From Desulfurococcales archaeon (GTDB taxonomy: Archaea; Thermoproteota; Thermoprotei_A; Sulfolobales; NBVN01): a DNA stretch of 37,928 nt. The notes under the pieces were generated by a model. It was not told the origin of the DNA. It searched no databases and saw only the letters and a list, made by a program, of their open reading frames with translations. Position 1 is the stretch's first letter. Each line of letters begins with the position of its first letter. Location: assembly GCA_026986435.1 (NCBI GenBank), contig JALSOP010000097.1, positions 1 through 37,928 of the forward strand. Reading direction: 5' to 3'. This document shows, in pieces, positions 24,951-32,875 of this stretch. The position numbers and the translations under genes are program-made.

Positions 24951-25166
24951 ATGGTCAGCCTGAAGGGAACCACCGCGGGCGGACACCTCGGCTGGGCGAC
25001 TAAGAGGTGCATCATTTGTCATAGAAAGTTAGTTATAGGAAAGGACCCTGTGTATTACTGCCCGAACTGCTCTAAGAAGTTCGAGGCATACTTCTGCCAG
25101 GGGGACTACAAGGCGCTTCACGGGCGCTGCCCGTACTGCGGGGCTAAGCTAGAGCCGGTTGTGTGA
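24951..25166 (+). CDS. Small double zinc-ribbon protein
   Basis: The 71-residue protein has C-x2-C (CIIC, 20-23), C-x2-C (CPNC, 37-40), a lone Cys with nearby His (FCQGDYKALHGRC) and a final C-x2-C (CPYC, about 60-63), enough for two zinc-binding ribbons. A basic stretch, HRKLVIGKD, lies between the first two pairs. Such proteins are often nucleic-acid-binding or complex-assembly factors; I cannot name it. It is followed 12 bases later by two same-strand unknown genes, with which it may form an operon. Confidence 0.75.
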   Translation: MVSLKGTTAGGHLGWATKRCIICHRKLVIGKDPVYYCPNCSKKFEAYFCQGDYKALHGRCPYCGAKLEPVV

Positions 25167-25178
25167 GAAGGGGTTACG

Positions 25179-25502
25179 GTGATCGTTTCAGAGGAACTCA
25201 TAGAGGGCCACTTAAGGGTTGTTGAGGTCTGCGAGAACGAGCACTCAGTAATCATAGGGGACCTCCCGCTGATCCCAATTAATATGGACAGGGAGGGAGT
25301 CAGAAGCACAGAGGTGGGGAAAGGAGTAAGTGTGAGATTCGTGAACGTTGCTACGGGCATGGGCACAGCAGAGGTAGAGGTTTATCACGTCATGGGAGCG
25401 ACCGCGGCGATATCGTTTGTGTTGCGCCTCAAGGGATGCGGGCATAACCTGGCAAGAGTTTATACTGAGGTCATCAAGGCATTGAGGAGTGAGGGATCAT
25501 AG
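25179..25502 (+). CDS. Unknown 107-residue protein
   Basis: From the GTG at 25179 the product is a small alpha/beta protein with beta-like stretches (HLRVVEVCE, VSVRFVNVATG, TAEVEVYHVMG) and a C-terminal helix ending EVIKALRS. No family is recognised and no catalytic motif stands out. It follows the zinc-ribbon gene by 12 bases, and its TAG shares a base with the next GTG (TAGTG), so the three genes are probably one transcript. Confidence 0.6.
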   Translation: MIVSEELIEGHLRVVEVCENEHSVIIGDLPLIPINMDREGVRSTEVGKGVSVRFVNVATGMGTAEVEVYHVMGATAAISFVLRLKGCGHNLARVYTEVIKALRSEGS

Positions 25503-26014
25503 TGAAGGGCTGCGAGGGCTTCAAGCGTTTCATAGATGTGCTCCGAGGAAGGATTAGGGAGTATCTCCCTTCAGAGGATGTGTTGGGTGAGCGGAGCGAG
25601 GGCCATGCTAGGTGGATTAACGTTAGTATTGGTGAGTCAGAGTTAATTATGGTATATAGGGAGACAGATACCGTAAAGGAGTTCATGATAAGGTCTGAGG
25701 TTACTGACAGCGCCATAGTGGGGTCGCTTGAGAGGATCGGTCTTAAAGATGTCGCGAGCATCATGGCTAAGTGGGGTTACGTGCCTAGGTCTGTTACTGT
25801 GTCTTACGTAGTTCCCTCCAAGGCTCTCTACCTGCTCATTGAGGGAGTGAGAGGTAGGGTGCCCACGGTTCGTGTGAGTGTTAGGGGAAACAGTTACGAG
25901 GCATCGGCCAGTTACTGCGTCATCTCTGAGAGCGAGAACGTGTGTGCTTACCTGAGAGAATTAATTACTGTCCTTTCAGAGCTAAGAGAGTGCGTAATCA
26001 CTTACACCCTATGA
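25502..26014 (+). CDS. Unknown 170-residue protein
   Basis: The GTG at 25502 overlaps the preceding stop by one base and has GAGGGAT just upstream, supporting the start. The product has a charged helical N-terminus (FKRFIDVLRGRIREYLPSED), mixed alpha/beta middle and four cysteines, two near the C-terminus (SYCVISESENVC). I recognise no family. Its last 17 bases overlap the end of the convergent YjbQ-family gene. Confidence 0.62.
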   Translation: MKGCEGFKRFIDVLRGRIREYLPSEDVLGERSEGHARWINVSIGESELIMVYRETDTVKEFMIRSEVTDSAIVGSLERIGLKDVASIMAKWGYVPRSVTVSYVVPSKALYLLIEGVRGRVPTVRVSVRGNSYEASASYCVISESENVCAYLRELITVLSELRECVITYTL

Positions 26015-26417
26015 CCTCCACCACAACCCTCCTCCCAGCACGGGGACCATCAAACTCCAAGAGTATCACTTCCTGCCATGTACCTCTGAGTAGCCTGCCG
26101 TCTTTTAGGGGTATGACTCTTGTAGACCCTATGATAGCTGATGCTATGTGAGCGTGAGCGTTATCGTCTATCTCATCATGCCTCCATCCGCCTCCGGGAG
26201 GTACGTATCGCCTAACCCATTCCAGGTAATCACTAGCTATTCTTGGTTCGTACTCGTTCAGCACTATTGCTGCCGTTGCATGGGGGGCATGAACTACGAC
26301 TATCCCGTTCTTTATTCCTGATTCCGCAACCGTCTGTTCGACAATATCGGTTACGTTAAGTGCCTCAAAACGCCTCGAGGTCGAGATAGTGAATGTCTTC
26401 ACAAATACCTTACACAT
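25998..26417 (-). CDS. YjbQ/UPF0047 family protein
   Basis: The 139-residue length and motifs match this highly conserved family: VVVHAPHATAAIVLNE (about 40-55), HDEIDDNAHAHI (about 80-91) and GTWQEVILLEFDGPR (about 112-126). Some members have a weak thiamin-phosphate-synthase activity, but the true role is unsettled; the clustered His and acidic residues suggest a metal or phosphate site. The ATG at 26417 follows a CCGGTGAAG element, with a TATA box (CGTATTAA, minus strand, 26451-26458). Identification is secure although function is not. Confidence 0.95.
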   Translation of the reverse strand: MCKVFVKTFTISTSRRFEALNVTDIVEQTVAESGIKNGIVVVHAPHATAAIVLNEYEPRIASDYLEWVRRYVPPGGGWRHDEIDDNAHAHIASAIIGSTRVIPLKDGRLLRGTWQEVILLEFDGPRAGRRVVVEVIGCK

Positions 26418-26553
26418 ATGTCTTCACCGGAAGATCCCGCTCCGCCAGACTTAATACGTATAGTGAGTTAGCTCCAGCAACCCTTGATTAGATCTCGCAC
26501 AAGACAGTTACATTGATATGTACCCTATCGCTTATGGCTTTTAAGCAGGATGC

Positions 26554-27102
26554 GTGGGCTACAGTATTACTGGGTTGATACTGTTGGTGACTGATACTGT
26601 ACACAATGTCGTATCAGGGGGCATGGGTGCCGTAGTCCATACCGTAAGTGATGCGGAGGAGGCATATTCACTTGTGGAATCAATTCAAACACTGATAAGG
26701 GTTGGGGAAAATGACATCGCTCGATACCTTATAAGAGACCTTAAAGCATTAGTGTCCGACCTCATGGCGGTTTACGCTACAGGGGCATATGTGAGCGGTT
26801 CAGCCTCTGCTCTAAAGGAGGCACAGAAGAAACGTTTATGGGAGCTAGAGCCGGAGCATGTAAGGAGAGTTATAGAAATCATTGAGGAATATGCAGAAGA
26901 GGGCTTGTCTAAGGGTATATCCGACGCCACAGTATTCCTTAACCACGTTCTTGAGTTGTTGGGTTACGACGTAGCCTCATCAGACGATATCAAAAAAATT
27001 ATTATAGAGGGAGTAACACCAGAGGAAGCGCTCCACACGGCTTTAGTAGCTCTTGTTGTATCGGTAGGAGGTGTTGCTTGGAATGATGAAATCCAGGGTT
27101 AA
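26554..27102 (+). CDS. Unknown helical protein in a lower-GC pair
   Basis: The frame opens at GTG 26554; TTG 26572 or GTG 26587 would suit the TATA-like CTTTTAAG at 26538-26545 better. The product (up to 182 residues) is mainly helical, with a Gly/Val-rich hydrophobic start, a charged EPEHVRRVIEIIEEYAEE region and a hydrophobic tail (TALVALVVSVGGVAW). No family is recognised. Base composition is near 45 percent GC by my count of several lines, against about 54 percent in neighbouring genes, hinting at transfer. The following zinc-finger gene begins inside it. Confidence 0.55.
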   Translation: MGYSITGLILLVTDTVHNVVSGGMGAVVHTVSDAEEAYSLVESIQTLIRVGENDIARYLIRDLKALVSDLMAVYATGAYVSGSASALKEAQKKRLWELEPEHVRRVIEIIEEYAEEGLSKGISDATVFLNHVLELLGYDVASSDDIKKIIIEGVTPEEALHTALVALVVSVGGVAWNDEIQG

Positions 27103-27385
27103 CGTAATATCTGAGAGATTGGTAGAGCATGTAGCTAGGAGTGCTGCCGGAATCGGCGTGAGCTTAGAAAAGATTTCTTACATAGCTGGCAGTAAGCGAG
27201 CCCAAATTATTTATGACATCGTTAAGGGTCTTGGTAGACGGATAGTTTTAGTGCATGGCAACGGCGCTCTTTATTGCGGGCTGTGTAAGAAGGGTCCTTT
27301 CACTAAAAGAGGCCTGTACCTACACCTAGTAAGAAGGCATAGGTACGATATTAAGCAACTAATAATAGCCGAGATAAGTGATTGA
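27083..27385 (+). CDS. Small C2H2 zinc-finger protein
   Basis: The protein contains one classical finger near its C-terminus: YCGLCKKGPFTKRGLYLHLV, then two His (C-x2-C-x12-H-x4-H). The N-terminal 60 residues are basic and helical, with SKRAQIIYDIVKGLGRR suggesting nucleic-acid contact. I choose the ATG at 27083 because GGAGGTG ends 10 bases before it; that gives 100 residues and a 20-base overlap with the upstream gene. Single-finger C2H2 proteins are common in crenarchaeal viruses and plasmids as well as chromosomes, so a mobile origin is possible. A DNA- or RNA-binding regulator is the likely role. Confidence 0.7.
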   Translation: MMKSRVNVISERLVEHVARSAAGIGVSLEKISYIAGSKRAQIIYDIVKGLGRRIVLVHGNGALYCGLCKKGPFTKRGLYLHLVRRHRYDIKQLIIAEISD

Positions 27386-27397
27386 TAACGTTTAATC

Positions 27398-27422
27398 AAA
27401 AAGTGATTATTTGGAGTAAAAA
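27398..27422 (-). terminator. Double T-run behind the protease gene
   Basis: On the minus strand two runs of five T (27418-27422 and 27398-27402) follow the protease stop within 45 bases, separated by AT-rich sequence. This is the usual form of an archaeal terminator and would keep transcripts from entering the convergent zinc-finger gene. Confidence 0.5.
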
Positions 27423-27442
27423 CTGTCTGAAGCAATTTACGC

Positions 27443-30400
27443 CTAACTACTACTGTAAACAGTAATGGTCGCTGGTTTCTCTAGGGTGAAGTCTATTACA
27501 TATCCCAGTAAGGTACCATTGTCTAAGTTACCGTATAGATACTGAGGCACGTTGGCATCTATCAGCAAGTTGAAGTCGTATGTGCCCGCTACAGCCGTTG
27601 CCGAGGCTGTTACATTACCTGTAAAGGATGCTGTGTACACTGGGCCGCTTGCGACGAACTCTGTACCGGTGAAGTTTATGGTTATGCCGTTGTCCGTCAT
27701 GTTTACGTATGCCTGGTCATTGTATATTGCTGTCTCGTTATAATTGACGCTTAGGTTTCCAGTGGTGAACCATGTTGGGGCTGTTGTCTCTATCTTGCCG
27801 GTTATGAGGACTGAGGAACCTGTGAATACGTTTACACTGTTCTTGTAGTCAATTGCTGAGGTCCTTATGTGGAGCGCTACCGGCTCGTATCCGTTGTAGT
27901 AGCCGCTCTCACCACCTTCTATCGTTGCTCTGTAGAGTATTGTGTAGACACCCTCACCGGATATCGGTGCCATCACTATCGAAGTGCCCGCTATCGGGTA
28001 CGGGAAGAATGGCTGTGGCGGCACATTTGGCTGATATGATCTGCTCCTGTAGGCGAAGTCAGCACCTAGTATGTATCCCTTGACTGGATAGGTCACGAAC
28101 TTGCCTGCATTGCCATTATATATTGTGACGGTGTTGGGTCCTATTATAGCAACGTCTAGGTTCGTTAGGTTATAGTCGGCACCCAGAGCCGTTAGGTATA
28201 CGCCAAGGAACCCTATGCTACTGTTAGTTATCTTGACCTTCAGTATTCTCCAGTCACCTGACTCTTCTCTCCATCCCCAATCATATGCTATTTTTAGCCA
28301 GTACTGAGGATAGTACTCACTCATAGACGGCGGCGGGTATAGGCTTATGCTGGTTACGTTGCTTATTTCTAGCATCACATTCACTGATACAGGCATTAGT
28401 ACCGTATCGTAGACAATAGAGTAGTTGGTCGGGTCAACGCGCTCTATCGCTATGTAGCCTGAGTAGAGGCCTGGGGTAGCGTTGGCGGGCACGTTGATCG
28501 TTACTGGCACGTACTTGAAGCCGTTGAGGCCTGAGATAACGCTAATGCCTGGAGTTATCCAGTCCCATTCAACGCGCTTGTAGATATAGAGATCGATATG
28601 GAATGGTACTATGACTGACTGGTTATTGATGGTCTTGTTAAACCACTCGTTAGATATCATGTAGAGCCTTAGGTCGGGCTCCCAGAAGAAGTAGGAGCTC
28701 AGTGGGACACCCCATACCTCATACGCCACGTCGTCAAGAGCCTTCATGAACTTCTCCATAGGTTTGCCTAGAGTAACCATGTGAGCGTTTGCGTCCCTAG
28801 CATCTATGTTTAACCTCGCTGTCTCCCCAACGGTAAAGTTGCCGCTTCCGTCAACGTCAACCGCTACACCCATTTCTGTGAACCAGCTCACGTACTGAGT
28901 ATAGTTGCCAGTAGTTACGTTTGGCGCAAAGTAGTTGAGTGGTATCGATACTATTGCCGCTACGAGGTCGGCATCCTGGAAAATGCTTAGATTGTTGAGA
29001 GCTAGTATTTGTGAGCCTGACTCCCATGCCGTAAGGTTCATATATATGGCGTCGCCTGTGCAATTCACTGCGTACGTTAAGAGACTTGTGTTAGTATCGA
29101 GTACGTCACATATGGGCACTATGTTCGTTAGTTCCAGTTTGTACGGCTTGATTAGGTAAGTTCCTTTGTCTCTGGTGAATAGTGTTATGCCTTTTGTTGC
29201 TGATTCTCCGGGCAAGAGGTCGCCGAAGTATACCGCAGTATCTAGGTATGTTTCGCGGAGCTCCGTATCTTTAACCCCTTCACCAAATGCGTCTAAGTTC
29301 TGTATGTTAAAGCGGTAGTAGCTGTATGGACTGTTTGATACGGCTGTCAGTCCCTTTCTCTCTAGTATAAACTTTACGGCTGCCTCCACATTTATTCTGC
29401 CGCTACCCTGGTCGAAGGGACCGTATCCTAAGTCGTCAGCGGTTGATTTCAGCACAGTCTTGATATAGTCTGGGGTCGGCCTTGACGCGTACCATACCTT
29501 ATATGCCTGGATCATTAACGCGATAGCCCCCGCTGTCATTGGGGTAGCCTCTGAGGTGCCACCAAATAGGTCGTAAGCGAAGTAGTTGCTGAAGTCACCT
29601 ATCTGATAGAGTGATTCCCAGGTTCTACCACCAGCGAATGCGTACGCGCCTACACCAGCTACATCGGGCTTTGCTAGTCCAGACGCAACAGGGCCCCTGT
29701 TGCTCCACGGTATTATGTCATCGTAGCCGCCGGATATGTAGCCGTAGAGGTATGGTCTGAAGTAGAATTCAGTACTAGCTGCGGTGGTTATCGACAGCAG
29801 TGAAGATCCGGGTGTTGTTGTAGTACCAAAACCATGACCACCATTACCTCCGGCTATAACGTTAACAACGCCTGTCCTCATCGATACGTAATCGAAGAGC
29901 TGCGAGTACGGATCGTAACTCGTAGCGTAGTTGAAGTAGTACACAAACCAAGTACTGATGCCATAAGAGTTACTTGTTATGTCAACTCTTGGCTCACCGC
30001 TATAAGTCCATACCCAGCTATTTGCCCCGTCCAGCTGATAAGTACTAATGAAGTCATACCCCGCCATCCAAAGCAACGCGACAATTGTGTCCCCAGCCCA
30101 CAGCGCGTTAGCGGCTGCTATTTTAGCTGCTGGCGCCTGCCCAGGTATCTCCTTATCAATCAATCCGAAGACCCAACTGTAAATATAGTAGGTTGTGTGC
30201 CTTCCGGCAGCAGTTGCTGCGCACTGCGTCCCGTGCGAATAGAAGTCGTACTCGAGCGTCACGTATGTTCCGTTCTCGTGGTCGATGCCTGGGTATATCT
30301 GCGCTATGTAGTCGTAGGTCCAGTAGTTCCATGGCGTGTTAAAGAGGTAGGTGCTGTCACCGGTCTTCAGCCAGTGAATTATTCCGTAGGCGTCGAATGC

Positions 30401-31666
30401 GTAGCCTGCCAGCGTGCCGAGGCTGAAGTCGTAGTAGCCGTCGCCGTTGGTATCAAGGCCCGCAATCTCGTGGCCGTACGTTATTGGCTCCTCGCCCGCG
30501 AAGCTGTAGCTGAGTGGCGGCGGGGTGTTGCCCAGGATGTATGACCTTATCTGCTGGTAGGTGTCGTTGACGAGCATGTAGACGGTGTCATACCCCGGTA
30601 TGTCCGCGCGCTCATCAACTAGTATTAGCGGGACGCTGAAGTAGAGTATGTATGGATAGGCGATTATGTAGTAAACCTGTAGGCCAAACTTCATTGGCTT
30701 CGCTGAGGTTATGTTGCCCACATACCAGGTTCCTGTGAGATTGTATTCTGTGTAGTTGAGTATGCCTGTGGCTAAGTTGTATACTAGTACCCATGTTGTG
30801 TTGGTGTAGTAGACAGCCTCGGCAAGCGGGTCATACACCAGCACAGGTGTCTTAGTAGTATTCAGGCTGAAGTAACCTGAAGCGTTTGGTGTGACGGTAA
30901 CATTGGTTATGGCGAGACCTAGGCCGTCATCTAGTATCTTTGGTGTGCCGTCGGGTTCTCTAGCTATTGCAGCAAGCCCGAGTGCTGGTGAGCCGTAGTC
31001 GACGCCTGTGTCTATTATTCCTATAGTGACGTTACTGCCTTCGAGACCGTATCTCTCCCATACATTTCTCGCTCCAGTGATGTTCACGGCAAAGAAGCTT
31101 GTGGGCTCTGGTCCACCGTAGGAGGGCTTTGATTCTGCTGTAAGCTGTGCCTCTGGTTTCGCCAACTCCGGATCGCTGTGTGGCGGTGTTGCGGGCTCGA
31201 TCGCAGCGTCCGGTAATATTGCACTCACTCCGCTTACTTTAGCTAGATTGAGAACATCTTCCTTCGTTGCCCACGCAACGACTATTCTGGTACTTCCTAC
31301 ATCCACGTATGTTATTATTCCTCTAGTCTTTGACGCTATTTCATCAATATTTGTTGCTGGAGAGGCAATTATGACGATCCTAGCTTGTCCAGGCCTTATT
31401 CTCATAGCATCGGCGTGTTCAGCGAGTATCTTAGAAGCACTAGCTATTTTCTTCGCATCCTCCCTTATCTTCATGAGAAACGATGAGTCTGATACTGCAC
31501 CTCTAGCAATATATGTTGAGTCCTTGAGTAGCCTAGGATCTATGAACGCTCTGTTGGTGTTTTCTTGACTCTGCGCTACCGCTAGTGTTGGCGCTATTGA
31601 GGTTAGCGCAATAGTTAAGGCTATCAGCACAGCTAATGCCCTGAAGGCCCTCACGCGAACCACCAT
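27443..31666 (-). CDS. Large secreted subtilisin-like serine protease (S8, pyrolysin-like)
   Basis: The protein (about 1407 residues from ATG 31666) has a signal peptide (FRALAVLIALTIALTS), a propeptide resembling inhibitor I9 (about 85-155), then the S8 catalytic residues: Asp in IGIIDTGVDYG (about 220), His in SHGTQCAATAAG (about 478) and Ser in GGTSEATPMTAG (about 703). Asp and His are about 258 residues apart, where simple subtilisins have about 35-40, so a large domain is inserted, as in pyrolysin-type enzymes. The C-terminal 650 residues are beta-rich and sequon-rich with no membrane anchor. The TATA at 31691-31698 places initiation at the ATG, a leaderless start. It may process or associate with the S-layer. 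Confidence 0.93.
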   Translation of the reverse strand: MVVRVRAFRALAVLIALTIALTSIAPTLAVAQSQENTNRAFIDPRLLKDSTYIARGAVSDSSFLMKIREDAKKIASASKILAEHADAMRIRPGQARIVIIASPATNIDEIASKTRGIITYVDVGSTRIVVAWATKEDVLNLAKVSGVSAILPDAAIEPATPPHSDPELAKPEAQLTAESKPSYGGPEPTSFFAVNITGARNVWERYGLEGSNVTIGIIDTGVDYGSPALGLAAIAREPDGTPKILDDGLGLAITNVTVTPNASGYFSLNTTKTPVLVYDPLAEAVYYTNTTWVLVYNLATGILNYTEYNLTGTWYVGNITSAKPMKFGLQVYYIIAYPYILYFSVPLILVDERADIPGYDTVYMLVNDTYQQIRSYILGNTPPPLSYSFAGEEPITYGHEIAGLDTNGDGYYDFSLGTLAGYAFDAYGIIHWLKTGDSTYLFNTPWNYWTYDYIAQIYPGIDHENGTYVTLEYDFYSHGTQCAATAAGRHTTYYIYSWVFGLIDKEIPGQAPAAKIAAANALWAGDTIVALLWMAGYDFISTYQLDGANSWVWTYSGEPRVDITSNSYGISTWFVYYFNYATSYDPYSQLFDYVSMRTGVVNVIAGGNGGHGFGTTTTPGSSLLSITTAASTEFYFRPYLYGYISGGYDDIIPWSNRGPVASGLAKPDVAGVGAYAFAGGRTWESLYQIGDFSNYFAYDLFGGTSEATPMTAGAIALMIQAYKVWYASRPTPDYIKTVLKSTADDLGYGPFDQGSGRINVEAAVKFILERKGLTAVSNSPYSYYRFNIQNLDAFGEGVKDTELRETYLDTAVYFGDLLPGESATKGITLFTRDKGTYLIKPYKLELTNIVPICDVLDTNTSLLTYAVNCTGDAIYMNLTAWESGSQILALNNLSIFQDADLVAAIVSIPLNYFAPNVTTGNYTQYVSWFTEMGVAVDVDGSGNFTVGETARLNIDARDANAHMVTLGKPMEKFMKALDDVAYEVWGVPLSSYFFWEPDLRLYMISNEWFNKTINNQSVIVPFHIDLYIYKRVEWDWITPGISVISGLNGFKYVPVTINVPANATPGLYSGYIAIERVDPTNYSIVYDTVLMPVSVNVMLEISNVTSISLYPPPSMSEYYPQYWLKIAYDWGWREESGDWRILKVKITNSSIGFLGVYLTALGADYNLTNLDVAIIGPNTVTIYNGNAGKFVTYPVKGYILGADFAYRSRSYQPNVPPQPFFPYPIAGTSIVMAPISGEGVYTILYRATIEGGESGYYNGYEPVALHIRTSAIDYKNSVNVFTGSSVLITGKIETTAPTWFTTGNLSVNYNETAIYNDQAYVNMTDNGITINFTGTEFVASGPVYTASFTGNVTASATAVAGTYDFNLLIDANVPQYLYGNLDNGTLLGYVIDFTLEKPATITVYSSS

Positions 31667-31690
31667 CACTTGATTAGTTCTGTGCACTGA

Positions 31691-31698
31691 ATAAAAAG
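31691..31698 (-). promoter_or_regulatory. TATA box for a leaderless protease message
   Basis: CTTTTTAT on the minus strand lies 25-32 bases before ATG 31666. Initiation at the usual distance falls on or beside that ATG, which decides the start against the upstream GTG codons at 31687 and 31669. Confidence 0.6.
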
Positions 31699-31745
31699 AT
31701 TGTTGAGTGTTTACGGTAGAGGTGAAATCCTTTAGCTATTAAGCC

Positions 31746-31752
31746 TTTTAAT
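31746..31752 (+). promoter_or_regulatory. TATA box of tRNA-Met
   Basis: TTTTAAT is centred about 28 bases before the mature 5' end of the tRNA at 31777, so transcription would begin within a few bases of the mature end. Confidence 0.55.
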
Positions 31753-31776
31753 CCCCTCAGACCACCCTATGATGGT

Positions 31777-31866
31777 GCCGCCGTAGCTCAGCCTGGTGGA
31801 GCGCCGGACTCATACGGCCCCGCCTGGGAGATCCGGAGGCCCCGGGTTCGAATCCCGGCGGCGGCA
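31777..31866 (+). tRNA. tRNA-Met(CAT), elongator type, with a 16-base intron at 37/38
   Basis: All arms fold: acceptor GCCGCCG/CGGCGGC, D arm GCTC/GAGC, anticodon stem CCGGA/TCCGG, T arm CCGGG-TTCGAAT-CCCGG, discriminator A at 31866, no encoded CCA. The anticodon CAT is at 31811-31813. The intron CGGCCCCGCCTGGGAG (31815-31830) gives an exact bulge-helix-bulge. CTCA (32-35) pairs with intron TGGG, 3-base bulges flank this 4-bp helix (TA^C and AG^A), and GGC/GCC closes the intron hairpin. The G1-C72 pair excludes the archaeal initiator (A1-U72 type). It needs the splicing endonuclease encoded at 37193-37753. Confidence 0.96.
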
Positions 31867-31904
31867 CTACTTCCCCTCCACCAGGCGTTTTCACTACCCT
31901 AACC

Positions 31905-32465
31905 TCAGAGGTAATCAACAACGCATTCAGACGGCGGGCCAAGTACTTCCTCAATCCCCTCACGCATTAAGGAGAAGGCCTGAAGACCATACGCAACAAA
32001 CACAACAACACCAGCGAACCCAGACTCCTTAATCACCTGTGCCATGGTCCTAGCGGATGCCCTAGTCGATACCCCACCCACACCCGCACCCATGGCCGGG
32101 AATGCCACGCTTTCCACCCCCAGCTCCTTAGCTAGGCTAATCGCTGCTTTAGTAGCCATCGCAACGTTCTCGACCCCTATCCTCATCGCAGGATACTTCA
32201 TAGTAGGTGCATGAATCACGTAGCTGGCCCTCAGCCTCCCGGCCCTCGTAACCACCGCTTTACCCACAGGAACCGGAGCATATCTTCGGGCTTCATCCTC
32301 TATCTCGCGTCCCCCGGCTCTCTTAATAGCACCCGCGACACCTCCACCCATCACCATCAGTGAGTTGGCTGGGTTCACGACAGCGTCTGCCTTAACCTTC
32401 GTGATGTCCCCCTCGAGCAGAACTATCCTGAGGCTGCCGAGGTCCCAGCATAACGCATCCCTCAT
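31905..32465 (-). CDS. Macro-domain protein (predicted ADP-ribose binding/hydrolysis)
   Basis: The macro fold is clear: LLEGDITKVKADAVVNPANS (about 15-34), GGGVAGAIKRAGG (about 40-52) and FPAMGAGVGGVSTRASA (about 118-134). Family members bind or remove ADP-ribose from proteins or nucleic acids, or hydrolyse O-acetyl-ADP-ribose. I choose the ATG at 32465, with AGGTG 8 bases upstream, giving 186 residues. The longer open frame to 32603 runs through the tRNA-Gln gene and cannot be the real N-terminus. A TATA-like CTTAATG lies near 32489-32496. It sits alone between two tRNA genes. Confidence 0.93.
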   Translation of the reverse strand: MRDALCWDLGSLRIVLLEGDITKVKADAVVNPANSLMVMGGGVAGAIKRAGGREIEDEARRYAPVPVGKAVVTRAGRLRASYVIHAPTMKYPAMRIGVENVAMATKAAISLAKELGVESVAFPAMGAGVGGVSTRASARTMAQVIKESGFAGVVVFVAYGLQAFSLMREGIEEVLGPPSECVVDYL

Positions 32466-32554
32466 CGGGGCACACCTACTAATTAGTGGCATTAAGTAGA
32501 TTTGCGTTATCTGATACATGACGTGATTAAGTAGAAGAAGCCGGGCCAAGGTGG

Positions 32555-32627
32555 TAGCCGGGCGGGGATTCGAACCCCGGTCACGGGGGCCAGAGCCCCG
32601 CATCCTTGGCCGCTAGACGACCCGGCT
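32555..32627 (-). tRNA. tRNA-Gln(CTG)
   Basis: On the minus strand the acceptor AGCCGGG/CCCGGCT has the A1-U72 pair typical of archaeal tRNA-Gln. The anticodon stem CGGGG/CCCCG encloses the loop CTCTGGC with anticodon CTG, and the T arm is CGGGG-TTCGAAT-CCCCG. The discriminator A at 32555 is directly followed by CCA (32554-32552), so the CCA end may be encoded. No intron is present. Confidence 0.95.
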
Positions 32628-32652
32628 TCCAATAGCTGATGAAGATGCCCCG

Positions 32653-32660
32653 ATTATAAA
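32653..32660 (-). promoter_or_regulatory. TATA box of tRNA-Gln
   Basis: TTTATAAT on the minus strand, preceded by a GAAACC element, is centred 29 bases before the mature 5' end at 32627. Confidence 0.6.
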
Positions 32661-32717
32661 GGTTTCACGGGCGGCGAATGACTTGATCACCCGAGTGTGG
32701 TAAGTTGGTAGAATTAG

Positions 32718-32845
32718 TGGCGGGACCCCAACTTGGGGCGGCTGCGAGGCCTCGCGGACCTCACTGCCTGCCCCAACGCGGCCGGCTTAACTTCCGGGAT
32801 CAGACGAGTCCGGGTGTTTCCCGGCCGCTATGGTCGGGGCCGCCA
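32718..32845 (-). rRNA. rrf: 5S ribosomal RNA
   Basis: The minus strand carries the conserved 5S core, CACCCGGACTCGTCTGATCC followed by CGGAAGTTAAGCCGGCCGCG, with the expected loop B/C region. The ends close as helix I (TGGCGG with CCGCCA), and a G-rich helix IV/V region GCGAGGCCTCGC lies in the 3' half. Length is about 128 bases. It stands apart from 16S/23S genes, as usual in crenarchaea. End positions are inferred from helix I. Confidence 0.93.
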
Positions 32846-32867
32846 GTACTTATCTGGGTGTGGACTG

Positions 32868-32875
32868 CTTTTAAG
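32868..32875 (-). promoter_or_regulatory. TATA box of the 5S rRNA gene
   Basis: CTTAAAAG on the minus strand is centred about 26 bases before the inferred 5' end at 32845. It overlaps the stop region of the small gene at 32871-33155, showing how closely packed the locus is. Confidence 0.65.

Noticed and set aside
29834-30544. 236-residue plus-strand open frame inside the protease
   Set aside because: It is antisense to conserved S8 protease sequence including the catalytic His region and has no recognisable domain.
32466-32603. In-frame N-terminal extension of the macro-domain gene
   Set aside because: It runs through the tRNA-Gln gene and lacks family similarity; ATG 32465 has a good ribosome-binding site.
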